Origin: Rhodopirellula sp. | GTDB taxonomy: Bacteria; Planctomycetota; Planctomycetia; Pirellulales; Pirellulaceae | DNA length: 49,982 bases | Assembly: GCA_002690925.1 (NCBI GenBank) | Contig: NZGD01000263.1 | Span: 1-49,982, forward strand | Direction: 5' to 3' | Shown: one piece after another, positions 41,983 to 49,982 of the stretch | Layout: the number at the start of each line of letters is the position of its first letter | Position numbering within the stretch: position 1 is the stretch's first letter | Notes under the pieces: generated by a model | The model's database searches: none | Told to the model about the DNA's origin: nothing | The model's input: the letters and a program-made list of their open reading frames with translations, nothing else | Position numbers and translations under genes: made by a program

Positions 41983-42371
41983 ATTTAGTGAAGCGAGACC
42001 CGAGACCTCGGCAGCCTGTCTATCACACAACCCTGTATCAACAACTCTGTATCGATAACGCTGTGTTGGTAATTTGGTGTTATCACTCGTGACTCGAACA
42101 CGAAAAACGAGCAAACCCAACTTGAAATCCGTTGGCGTAAAAGTGTGATGCCACCGCTGCATCGCCAATTCCCGCAAGCAAATGGGATCTGCCCATAGTC
42201 CTAGTGACTCAAGGTCTTGGTAGGGCCTCATACCGCAGACAACACCAGAACGCTGGCATTGAAAAGATCACAACGCAGCGGAAACGCAGGATTCCAGCTG
42301 CAAAAAATTTGAAGCAATCGCCACTGCTCAATTTCATCTTATAAAAATGAGCATCTGACCACGTTCGCTCA
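41983..42371. other. Convergent intergenic region with no gene seen
   Basis: 389 nt between two convergent genes. Two near-repeated stretches, ctgtatcaacaact and ctgtatcgataacg, lie around 42031-42060. A short CTCGT/ACGAG inverted repeat is at 42086-42111. No T-run terminator was seen for either gene, and no coding frame is supported. Confidence 0.35.
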
Positions 42372-45300
42372 CTAGCTCGGCGAAGCATCCGAGCCAAACC
42401 GCACCTTGAGCGATCGCATGACCAGATCGGCACAAACAAAGGCTAGCTGCATGAGGATGTAAATGGACAACCACATCAGAACACCAGAAGTAAAGCCATA
42501 GCTGTGCATTCCGATGCCCAGCTCGTTGGTACCAAACCAACTCCACGCTGTGACTACATTACCTCCGATCGCGAGGACGGCGAATCCACGTCCACTCACC
42601 ATGCCATCCCAACGGGCATGCAGCATGAGTGCATTCCAAATCACGATCAGCAACGCCCCGTTCTCCTTCGGATCCCAGCCCCAAAACCGACCCCAACTAT
42701 CATCCGCCCAGAGACCACCTAAAACAGTCCCGACAAAACTGAACAAGATTCCAAAGCATGTTGCTCCATAGATGCAACGATAAACATCTCGCAGCTTTGT
42801 CTTTTCGACGCCGACCCAACCCGCGAGCAAATAACCTGCTCCCAAAGTCCCAGCAACCAAGGTCGCGACGTACCCGAGAGAAACGGTAATCACATGGGTT
42901 GCCAGCCAGAACTGCGTGTCGAGTACCGCTTGCAAAACGGGCATCGTATCACCGGTATTCAAACCATAAGCGACCAACAAGGTCAGGGCACCGGCGGCGG
43001 AAGCTAGCAGATTACCAACACCGTACCGGAATATCCTCTCAACCAGCACGCCAAACAACACAGCCGCCCAACCGATGAATACTGCGGAGGAATAGATATT
43101 AATCACTGGAGCTCTACCAGTGATGGCAATACGACAGGTAATCGCGATGGTATGCACCACCAATGCAATGACTAACATTCCCCAGACCGCTTGACGCAAG
43201 CGTGGCAGGTTGACTGCGAAATAGACCAAACCGAGAACCAAAGTGACCAGATACAGGAACATAGCCACCCCTGTAGGCCAAGAAGCTTGCATCCAACGTT
43301 CGAGTGACACCAATCCAGGCGAGAAGCCGATAATCGGGTACGAAGATAATTCCACCGCGTGTTGATCGACTGCTTGATTGAACAACTCGGTGTCTTCGTC
43401 GCTGTATGCTGAAATCATATCACCAAAACTAGCAATCGATTTGGAACGTTCAACATCGCTCTCTTCACCTGCTCGAGCAAGTCTTTCTATTTCATCAAAA
43501 AATGCAGCTGAAAATGCGGTCCATTTCGGCTGATCAACCGTCTCGGAGGCAACCTCAGCATCCGGCGGGATGACAGCGGCCGCAGGCATCTTCTTCAGTT
43601 GTTCCATCTTCCCAGCAAGTTCTCGCATGGCAAACATCGCTCGAGAGGCTGAATCCGATGGTTGCCCAGGGCGGAACCTCTGAAATTCCTCCTCGCTCAT
43701 CACTCTGGGGCTTGGGAATTGGAATGCTGCTGCGGCAACTGTGTATTGACGAGTACGCCGGTCGAGTTCCAGTAGCTTCCGCTCCTTAAAAGATTGGTCT
43801 GCTCCATCCTTCGCCATCGCTTCATCAACCATGCGGCTAACACGCCCCCACTCACCTCGTATTTCTGTGAGCGAGTAGAGCTTGCTTTTGCGTCTTGGAA
43901 GTCCAAATTCGCTTCGAACTTCCTCAGCATCAATCCGGAACATTCTGAGTTCCTCAATTTCCTTACTATTACTGGCAACTTCCATTAACCACTGCATCGC
44001 CGATAGTTTTTCCCCATCTACTCGGTCTTTGAGTTCGATAGGTGCTCCTTCCAGAGGGATGGATTCCTTGCTGCTGATGGCCTTGACTGTCTGTCTCGCA
44101 TAAGCATCCAAAGGCATTACCCGACCACCGAACTGGGCAGCGATCTTCCCAGCCGCGTAAAAATCAAATTTGGTTACGCGTTCCGTGGGGCTCATCTCAT
44201 CCCTGAGAGCAGTTTTCGGAACAAGCATGAACACAGCCAAAATGGCAAACCCTGCCACGCTTGCGAAAACTGGCCACATGGAAGGCCCACCTGAGTTTGC
44301 GTGATCACCCTCGGCAGTCTCTGTTTTGTGTTGCCGCGTCTCACGTTCACGGCGTTTCAGAAAGCGGGTCAGCGTCCCAAAAAAGTGTGCCAACATTCCG
44401 AGTGCTGTAATGCTGCACGCCAAGTACGGAATCAACCAGCCTGAATTTTGGACAACTTGAATGCCGGTTCTTTCCTTCCCGCTCGGCAACGGAGTGTAAC
44501 TACTTTGATAGAAGGTTTCGCCACGATAACGCAGAGGATTATTCATCCAAACTCGCTCACGACGATCCTCACCAGTCGCCTCATCTACAATACGAATAAA
44601 GGAGGAATAGTCACGTGGCGTATCAGTGCCGCTGTAATTGACGCGTCGTACGTCGACTAATTGCACCCAGTAGGGTTTCACTTCACGGTGAAATTTCAAA
44701 CCAATTTCGTAAGAAGTATTGTTGATCGTAACTGAATCGTAGCGATCTTCGCTCTTACCATCACCAAGCAGCATCACCCGATCAGACAGCAACTGGCTCA
44801 CCAAATGAACACCAAGCGAATCTCCAGTCTGTTTATCAATTAGATCCACGTAAGCTGACGCCAAGTTCAGGTCACTGTCTGTACCACCGGACTTCCTTGA
44901 GCGAACCGCCTCGGTCTCTAATCCAAATCCTGTGGTCGCAAAATTCTCGCCCTCCACCTTGGCAAGATTTGAGTTTTCATAAAACGCGACGACCCGCACG
45001 TCCACAGGTAATGCCTCATCGCTGATCACCTCACCCGTCTCGACAGCAGCACGCAACCGGCTACCCGGAATCGCTATGACCTCATCGCGTTCCTTACCCT
45101 TTGCGATGAGATCCAATTCAACGAGATCGAGATTAACAAGAGTATTCGACGACTCACCCTCGATCAAACTCAGCCTCTGCTCCAACTGCCGATCGCCAAA
45201 CGCAAATTGTCCAAACATCAACAAGCCAACGCCTAGATGTAATAGTACGTTGCCACCTTGCTTGCCAAAAACCAGGACACAACCGGCAAGCAGGATAATG

Positions 45301-45998
45301 CCTGCTCCCATGCCCTTTGCCAATTGCCAAACAATGCGTAATCCTGGATCACCAATCCGGAAGTCTTTCACAAGTGCGTAGGTGACGAACACAGCTAGCA
45401 AGCCTGCAAAACAAAACGCCAACGTCTTGATTGTTCTCTGTGATACCACTGCACCCGCATAAACAAAGCCAAACAGCATGACTGTCAGACTTGCCAAGAC
45501 AGAAGCCCACAGAGCTTCGTAACTGATTGGGGGCGTACCCTGTAAACCTTCACTACTATGTCCTGCAGCGACAACAAAGAACGCCAAAAGGGAGCCCAGA
45601 GCAATGAGCCCGATTCCGAATGCCAGTCGCGACCCTTTCCCACTTACTCTAAACCGAGTTGCCTTGGCGGCGACCAAATTGATCATGAGCAACGCTCCAA
45701 TCAGCGCGCCCCCCGGAAAAGGGATTCTGCCACTGATCGGCTCGTCGTGTGGGTAAAAAGCCTGTGGCAGCAGATCATCAAAATAAAGTTGTGTGAACCA
45801 ACAGGTAAAGTACCGCTGCTTCACCTCGAACATATTCATCTCATCCTGGGCCAGCGTGCCTACCAGCACGGTAACCAGCGACAAAGCAAATAAGACTACA
45901 GTGAACTTCAGTGAACCTATCGCGGAGAAGATACCAAGCAGAGAAAGATTGCCTGCCTTTTCTTTGGGGCCGCGTGCGGAGTCTACAATCGTCGACAT
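42372..45998 (-). CDS. ccsBA: Cytochrome c haem lyase, fused CcsB-CcsA (System II)
   Basis: A 1208-aa fusion of the two System II (Ccs) proteins that carry haem across the membrane and attach it to apocytochrome c. The N-terminal ResB/CcsB part has helices near 27-48, 95-110, 128-147, 155-180 and a large outer domain (about 250-520), then a further helix at about 523-545. The C-terminal CcsA part (about 897-1208) holds the haem-binding WWD-type motif SWGRFWGWDPKENGALL and conserved His in VVHTIAITCRIA, FWLATHVITVSLGY and IGMHSYGFTSG. Between them is an additional helix near 590 and about 300 mainly soluble residues. It should mature the dihaem cytochrome c seen here and others. A lipoprotein gene starts the same transcript 33 nt upstream. 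Confidence 0.93.
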   Translation of the reverse strand: MSTIVDSARGPKEKAGNLSLLGIFSAIGSLKFTVVLFALSLVTVLVGTLAQDEMNMFEVKQRYFTCWFTQLYFDDLLPQAFYPHDEPISGRIPFPGGALIGALLMINLVAAKATRFRVSGKGSRLAFGIGLIALGSLLAFFVVAAGHSSEGLQGTPPISYEALWASVLASLTVMLFGFVYAGAVVSQRTIKTLAFCFAGLLAVFVTYALVKDFRIGDPGLRIVWQLAKGMGAGIILLAGCVLVFGKQGGNVLLHLGVGLLMFGQFAFGDRQLEQRLSLIEGESSNTLVNLDLVELDLIAKGKERDEVIAIPGSRLRAAVETGEVISDEALPVDVRVVAFYENSNLAKVEGENFATTGFGLETEAVRSRKSGGTDSDLNLASAYVDLIDKQTGDSLGVHLVSQLLSDRVMLLGDGKSEDRYDSVTINNTSYEIGLKFHREVKPYWVQLVDVRRVNYSGTDTPRDYSSFIRIVDEATGEDRRERVWMNNPLRYRGETFYQSSYTPLPSGKERTGIQVVQNSGWLIPYLACSITALGMLAHFFGTLTRFLKRRERETRQHKTETAEGDHANSGGPSMWPVFASVAGFAILAVFMLVPKTALRDEMSPTERVTKFDFYAAGKIAAQFGGRVMPLDAYARQTVKAISSKESIPLEGAPIELKDRVDGEKLSAMQWLMEVASNSKEIEELRMFRIDAEEVRSEFGLPRRKSKLYSLTEIRGEWGRVSRMVDEAMAKDGADQSFKERKLLELDRRTRQYTVAAAAFQFPSPRVMSEEEFQRFRPGQPSDSASRAMFAMRELAGKMEQLKKMPAAAVIPPDAEVASETVDQPKWTAFSAAFFDEIERLARAGEESDVERSKSIASFGDMISAYSDEDTELFNQAVDQHAVELSSYPIIGFSPGLVSLERWMQASWPTGVAMFLYLVTLVLGLVYFAVNLPRLRQAVWGMLVIALVVHTIAITCRIAITGRAPVINIYSSAVFIGWAAVLFGVLVERIFRYGVGNLLASAAGALTLLVAYGLNTGDTMPVLQAVLDTQFWLATHVITVSLGYVATLVAGTLGAGYLLAGWVGVEKTKLRDVYRCIYGATCFGILFSFVGTVLGGLWADDSWGRFWGWDPKENGALLIVIWNALMLHARWDGMVSGRGFAVLAIGGNVVTAWSWFGTNELGIGMHSYGFTSGVLMWLSIYILMQLAFVCADLVMRSLKVRFGSDASPS

Positions 45999-46031
45999 GG
46001 TTTCATCACGTTTTGAGTGCGGGCGAATTAT

Positions 46032-47648
46032 TTAAAAATTCAATTTCAGAGATTTCAAAAACGAGGCGATAGCATCAGCCTGATTCTCAACGGTTTCGGC
46101 GGGTCCGAACATCTTAACAAATAAGCTGGTCGCTCCCTCAGATCCAAGAGGGACGATGGTTGCATCGATGGCCATTTTCGGAGCAGCATCCTCGTCGCCC
46201 TTTAGAATGAACCGTTTTCCCGGCTTGCCGGCAACGGTGACGTCATTCGCGTTTTCCAACGCTTGGTCAACCACCTCATCCACGACAGTGCCTTTTCTGA
46301 CCTGCCCCAACCATCTGGCAACATTTCCACGAAGATCACCGCCTGCAGTAATGACGGTAATCTCGGCTGAATTATCTTCCGGCCCGACATTGAAGGCGGC
46401 CAACCGCATACTGCTGAGGCGACCATCTCGCCATCCCTCGGGACGGTCATAGTCAACAGCATTGTTTTTCTTGCTTGGCCCCGCACCAACATTGGCTTGA
46501 CTAGCCACCGGAGGGGCGGCAGCCGGCAATTCATCAGTACCTCCGCCTACCTCACCCGACAAATCGACCCATATCGAGCCTTCATCTGCGGTTGCCACAT
46601 TCAGTGGCTGTGCACCTGCCCATTTGTCTGTTGACGGTGGTAACCCCATCTGCCCTCGCCAACGGTTCACATTCATATCAACTTGCTCGGCCCAAGCCTT
46701 ATCTTGCTGCCGAACAAGCTTGGAGATACTGATATCCAATTTTCCAACTGGCGTTACGACATCCAACGTTGCATAACGAAACGGTCCTCCTGCACCGCGA
46801 CTCCAATTTTGAGGGAGAGTACTCAAGTTGGGCGCACTCTGCTCGAACTGAATGCCTTCAACGAAAGCCCGCAACGTCTTCGTCACTAAAGCTACTGAGT
46901 CCTTTGCACCTTTGACCTTGAAAAACCAGATATTAGAGCCCAATGGAACCATCGCGGCCAAAAGACGCTCATCAGAAACGGATGTGGTTGAAGGATTGGC
47001 GGACTGCGACGGAGGCGTCCCCAACGTGCCTGATGGTGCTGTACGATTGGCAAAGGGAGGCGCCATTGAGTTGGCTCCTCCTGTTTCACCAACAATATCT
47101 ACCCAAACTGAATTCGGGTCAGCAGCCTGGACGGAGAGAGTCTCAGCGTCGGCCCATTTTTTATCGGACTTCGGTAACCCCAGTTGCCCACGCCAACGAT
47201 TTACATTGTCCTGCACCTGTTCGTCCCACGAATTCTCCCTAAGTGGCAGAGAAGAGACACTAATCCCAAGTTGTTTGTCAGGCGTTTCTACGTCCAGTGT
47301 CGCGTATCGGAAAGGTTTTTCCCCCCCTCGCCGCCACCCAAGAGGTAAATCCTTCAGTTTTGGAGCACCATCTTCAAACTCAATCCCCTCCACAAAGCTC
47401 CGGAAATCAGCGCGAACTGAGTCAACAGCCCCTTCGGGACCTGTGACTTTAAAAAACCAAATTTCATTTCCCTTGGGCAACATCGCTGCCAACATACGAT
47501 CCTTGCCTGGCACCAACTTTGCAGGAAGCTGAGTTGGAACGCTGTAGGTCGCGATCGGATCAAGCCGTTCACAGCCGGTAAAGCTGACCATGCAGCATGC
47601 CAAGAGCAACAAGCTACAGCCGCTTGCGGAGAAACGCCTGTGATACAT
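46032..47648 (-). CDS. Lipoprotein built from repeated A and B units, function unknown
   Basis: A lipoprotein signal ends in VSFTGCERLD (lipobox FTGC). From the longer frame at 47699, unit A (about 69-107, LAAMLPKGNEIWFFKV ... FVEGIEF) and unit B (about 112-175, LPLGWRRGGEKPFRYATLDV ... NVNRWRGQLGLP) form a pair, repeated at about 247-285 and 290-354 (LAAMVPLGSNIWFFKV; PFRYATLDVVTP; NVNRWRGQMGLP). A weaker B copy (418-466, PEGWRDGRLSS ... NVARWLGQV) is followed by a weaker A copy (514-553, TIVPLGSEGATSLFVKMFG ... IASFLKSLKL). ATG 47648 fits the signal peptide. The gene lies 33 nt before ccsBA, so a role in cytochrome c maturation is possible but not shown. Family not recognised. Confidence 0.85.
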   Translation of the reverse strand: MYHRRFSASGCSLLLLACCMVSFTGCERLDPIATYSVPTQLPAKLVPGKDRMLAAMLPKGNEIWFFKVTGPEGAVDSVRADFRSFVEGIEFEDGAPKLKDLPLGWRRGGEKPFRYATLDVETPDKQLGISVSSLPLRENSWDEQVQDNVNRWRGQLGLPKSDKKWADAETLSVQAADPNSVWVDIVGETGGANSMAPPFANRTAPSGTLGTPPSQSANPSTTSVSDERLLAAMVPLGSNIWFFKVKGAKDSVALVTKTLRAFVEGIQFEQSAPNLSTLPQNWSRGAGGPFRYATLDVVTPVGKLDISISKLVRQQDKAWAEQVDMNVNRWRGQMGLPPSTDKWAGAQPLNVATADEGSIWVDLSGEVGGGTDELPAAAPPVASQANVGAGPSKKNNAVDYDRPEGWRDGRLSSMRLAAFNVGPEDNSAEITVITAGGDLRGNVARWLGQVRKGTVVDEVVDQALENANDVTVAGKPGKRFILKGDEDAAPKMAIDATIVPLGSEGATSLFVKMFGPAETVENQADAIASFLKSLKLNF

Positions 47649-48065
47649 CGCTGATGGCCACGGGAGCTGAATCTGAGGGATAATGGTTGAACCCAACATT
47701 TCTACCTACTAGTGTTCGATCAAAACCGGCCATAATTGACCTATTCCCTGACTACGTCAGAGAGCCCCATCGCCGGCTACCTGAAAAGCTACAAAGCAAC
47801 TATTCAATTCAACGGGTGCCGCTTTGTGGCGAGGAACTCGACTGAAGAAGTCGATCGCCGACCGGGCTGGGGAGTTAGCTAAGCCCTAACTATAAACAAC
47901 ACTACACTAATAGAAAGCACGAGACGTTATGGTTCGTACCCAACATTCTAGTGGAAAGCCGCAAAGCAGAAATAATCCCTACATAGCGTTCGTATGACCA
48001 TTGCCAAAAAGATGCTTCCTGCCTCTTGAATTGGCTGAAAACTTACGGCGGGGTCGGGTGCTGTG
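47649..48065. other. Intergenic region with two small hairpins
   Basis: 417 nt without a supported gene. Two perfect inverted repeats stand close together: TCGACT gaaga AGTCGA at 47838-47854 and AGTTAG, 7 nt, CTAACT at 47873-47891. Neither has a T-run. They may belong to the 3' end of the HTH-protein transcript or to the promoter of the lipoprotein-ccsBA pair. Confidence 0.4.
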
Positions 48066-49661
48066 CTACGGGCCTGGCTTGCTGTCCAGCCACCCGGTCA
48101 GTGAATCGGTGAGCGAGCTGACTGGAGCAGCTGTTTCGCTGTAGCTCCACATATTTTGCATCAAGTCAGTTACCAACATTCCACCAACACTCAGCACTGC
48201 CAGCACCATACACAGTGTAACGCACTGCATCAGCGTGAACGGCACCTCAAAAGCGTTGTAACCACCGCTGGCACCACCAATCGCGGATACAGCCGCTGCT
48301 TCATCGACGGAGATTCCTTCTTCTCCCTCATCCATACCCAAGACTTCAACAGCCTCAGCTTCAGCACCAAACATGTCACCAGCTTGGTCAACGCCTGCTT
48401 CGGCAAATTCGATTGGTTCGCCGATTGCCTCAGATTCCTCTACTTCGATCACTTGCGAGCCACTTTCGAAGTCAGGTTCCAAGCTGATACCGGACGGCGA
48501 AAGCTGGAATTCTTCGTCAGCCTGAAAGTCAACCATGGATCCGCTTCCAGCACCACTACTACCGCCCTCTGATATTTCCTGCCCCAGATCGAGAGCTGAG
48601 ATGCTGCTTCCAGCGAGATCCAATGGCTCGCTCTCAAGAGATAAGCCACTGTCGGACGGACTCATCAAATTAATACCACTGTCACCCGCGACAGAGATAT
48701 CACTACCAGCACCACTGATCACCAAATCATCGTCGTCATCGGCAATTACGAGCTCATCATCCGCCAACACGTCGCCAAGACTGGATCCCAAACCTGACCC
48801 GATCCCACTGCCTAATCCGGAACCAAGCAGACTTCCGCTATCTCCAGAGATAACACCACTGCCAGACTTCTCTGCTCCAAGTAGGTCAAGCTCGCTCAAG
48901 ACATCAGCCCCGCGTGATCCCGTCAGATCAGCTGGTTCATCCAAGTCACTCATGAGTTCCAGACTGCTGACTCCAGCTGAACTTGCTTGCGATCCAGCAG
49001 GGTCAATATCACTCCCAAGAACATCCATCGCACTATCTTCATCAGCACCGATCAGTTCTTCACCGCTGTCTTCATCGGGCTCACCTGAAGCAAAACTAAG
49101 ATCACTGCCGGCCTGCAAGCTCAACTCGCTTTCCAGTTCCAGCATACTGCCACTACCCTCACCAGCACCAACCTCTGGAGAAAGTACATCAGGGTGTGAC
49201 TCGGATATTTCTTTCAGTTCCTCGTCAGTAACCGGCCCTGTGCTTCCAGCATTCGGCTCAATGGCCAGATCAAGCTGCGCAGACTCGTGCATGATCGCCG
49301 GGTCGTTGAGTTGCAACTCAGCCGAATCGATCTCGAGCAAGTCGTTGGAGATCTCCAGATCGCTCTCACCGGACACGACCTGAACGTCAGCATTGTCTCC
49401 TCGCGAAGCCACAAGGTTGACGTCGCTACCCGGTCCTGAAGCAACGGGATCGCCTCCAATACCTAGATCGCTACCGCCACCATCAAGCAAATCGCCATCA
49501 GCGATCTCATCGGCGAGACGTCCAAGATCATTTTCGGCGAATTTCCAACTCGCTCCATCACGAAAACCACGTACTTTCCCTTGGCTACGCAAATCAACTA
49601 GCTGATCAGCGGTGACTCCGAGCTTCTGGGCAGCTTCTTCTAACGACAGGTAATTAGCCAT
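48066..49661 (-). CDS. Membrane-anchored HTH protein with long acidic low-complexity region
   Basis: The first 53 residues are an excisionase/MerR-like helix-turn-helix (YLSLEEAAQKLGVTADQLVD, then GKVRGFRDGASWKFAENDL). From about 55 to 470 the sequence is very rich in Asp, Glu, Ser, Gly and Leu and probably disordered; near 285-300 it holds a Gly-Ser repeat (LGSGLGSGIGSGLGSSLGD). A transmembrane helix follows at about 477-500 (CVTLCMVLAVLSVGGMLVTD), leaving about 30 residues outside. An anchored DNA- or protein-binding HTH with an acidic linker is a layout often seen in planctomycetes; the role is unknown. ATG 49661 starts at the HTH. The large plus-strand frame opposite is a shadow of its composition. 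Confidence 0.82.
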   Translation of the reverse strand: MANYLSLEEAAQKLGVTADQLVDLRSQGKVRGFRDGASWKFAENDLGRLADEIADGDLLDGGGSDLGIGGDPVASGPGSDVNLVASRGDNADVQVVSGESDLEISNDLLEIDSAELQLNDPAIMHESAQLDLAIEPNAGSTGPVTDEELKEISESHPDVLSPEVGAGEGSGSMLELESELSLQAGSDLSFASGEPDEDSGEELIGADEDSAMDVLGSDIDPAGSQASSAGVSSLELMSDLDEPADLTGSRGADVLSELDLLGAEKSGSGVISGDSGSLLGSGLGSGIGSGLGSSLGDVLADDELVIADDDDDLVISGAGSDISVAGDSGINLMSPSDSGLSLESEPLDLAGSSISALDLGQEISEGGSSGAGSGSMVDFQADEEFQLSPSGISLEPDFESGSQVIEVEESEAIGEPIEFAEAGVDQAGDMFGAEAEAVEVLGMDEGEEGISVDEAAAVSAIGGASGGYNAFEVPFTLMQCVTLCMVLAVLSVGGMLVTDLMQNMWSYSETAAPVSSLTDSLTGWLDSKPGP

Positions 49662-49786
49662 TCGATCTTCGGCTCCGATAGACCCCGATTACCCGGAATC
49701 TTCGATATAGTAGTTGTGGACACGGAAAAACAAACGTTTTAAATGAACGTCATGGTTCATCCGTTGCAGCCCAACACCAACTACCA

Positions 49787-49982
49787 TCACCGTCGATTGA
49801 TCTCACGAATCTCGTCAGGCAGTGGGGATGTAGCGTTGAGTTGCAATGAAAAATCAGCGTCAATTGGACGACTACTGACAAGTCGGACCTTCCCCGACCT
49901 GTCAATATGATACACGGCCATCCAAGCTTTGCCGGTATGAACTAGCGTAATTGTCTGAGTTCCCGAACTGTCAGAATGGGAA
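49787..49982 (-). CDS. C-terminal end of an unknown protein, cut by the window edge
   Basis: An open frame enters from the right edge and ends at TGA 49787. The last 64 residues include TQTITLVHTGKAWMAVYHID, RSGKVRLVSSRPIDADFS and a charged C-terminus (PDEIREINRR). The alternating hydrophobic pattern suggests beta strands and real coding sequence. The gene would lie 125 nt upstream of the HTH membrane protein on the same strand. No family can be named from this fragment. Confidence 0.6.
   Translation of the reverse strand, partial: SHSDSSGTQTITLVHTGKAWMAVYHIDRSGKVRLVSSRPIDADFSLQLNATSPLPDEIREINRR

Noticed and set aside
48535..49383. Large plus-strand frame of 282 codons
   Set aside because: It is antisense to the acidic HTH membrane protein; its Ser/Pro/Leu-rich product is the mirror of the Asp/Glu/Gly/Ser composition on the real strand.
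1..49982. tRNA, rRNA, CRISPR, prophage or insertion-sequence features
   Set aside because: No cloverleaf, conserved rRNA stretch, regular spacer array, transposase motif or integrase motif was recognised on either strand by reading.

Overview
The window looks like chromosomal DNA of a planctomycete, probably of the Pirellulales type. This is inferred from gene content: a formylglycine-type sulfatase, a SUMF1-fold protein, a ThuA-like secreted protein, a Ser/Thr kinase paired with an FHA protein, a membrane-anchored HTH protein with a long acidic middle, a one-piece CcsB-CcsA haem lyase, and few Shine-Dalgarno sequences. No rRNA, tRNA, CRISPR array, insertion sequence or prophage gene was recognised. 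About 93% of the genes lie on the minus strand; clear plus-strand genes are the uronate-isomerase-like gene, purD and one unknown membrane-anchored gene.

Layout. 1-4170 (minus): flagellar operon flhA-flhF-small membrane ORF-fliA (fliA is cut by the window edge; no flhG is seen). 4503-9427: secreted sulfatase, ThuA-like protein, then serC-serA (serine synthesis from 3-phosphoglycerate). 9749-13008: a YacP-like NYN nuclease and a kinase-FHA pair. 13243-16363: asd-truA and a SUMF1-like secreted protein. 16668-20334: a divergent pair, membrane-anchored HtrA-type protease and a uronate-isomerase-like hydrolase with an acidic tail. 20427-22240: leuA with a complete transcription-attenuation leader. 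22405-25475: fliP-fliQ-fliR-flhB, the rest of the flagellar export gate. 25589-33544: a cytochrome-oxidase assembly cluster (cupredoxin, dihaem cytochrome c, small membrane protein, ctaA, ctaB, ABC transporter, Sco, DUF420). 34009-37812: purD, prfA-prmC, rpmE. 38249-41982: an esterase, a 1.4 kb gene-poor stretch with possible decayed coding sequence, and an unknown membrane-anchored protein. 42372-49982: ccsBA with a repeat-built lipoprotein, the acidic HTH membrane protein, and the end of another gene.

The most interesting signal is upstream of leuA. On the minus strand there is a promoter-like pair (TTGACG-18 nt-TAACAT), then a 19-codon ORF whose ATG lies only 6 nt past the -10 and which holds five consecutive leucine codons, then mutually exclusive RNA pairings, then a 12-bp terminator hairpin with a long T-run, then leuA. 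This is the layout of ribosome-mediated attenuation, apparently starting from a leaderless leader peptide. Other points of note are matching 7-5-7 hairpins about 25 nt upstream of both fliA and flhA, the lack of flhG beside flhF, and a lipoprotein whose repeats read A-B-A-B-B'-A'.

Limits: start codons were chosen by eye. Families were recognised from motifs without a database search. Promoter and RNA-structure calls come from manual base pairing, not from folding energies or data.
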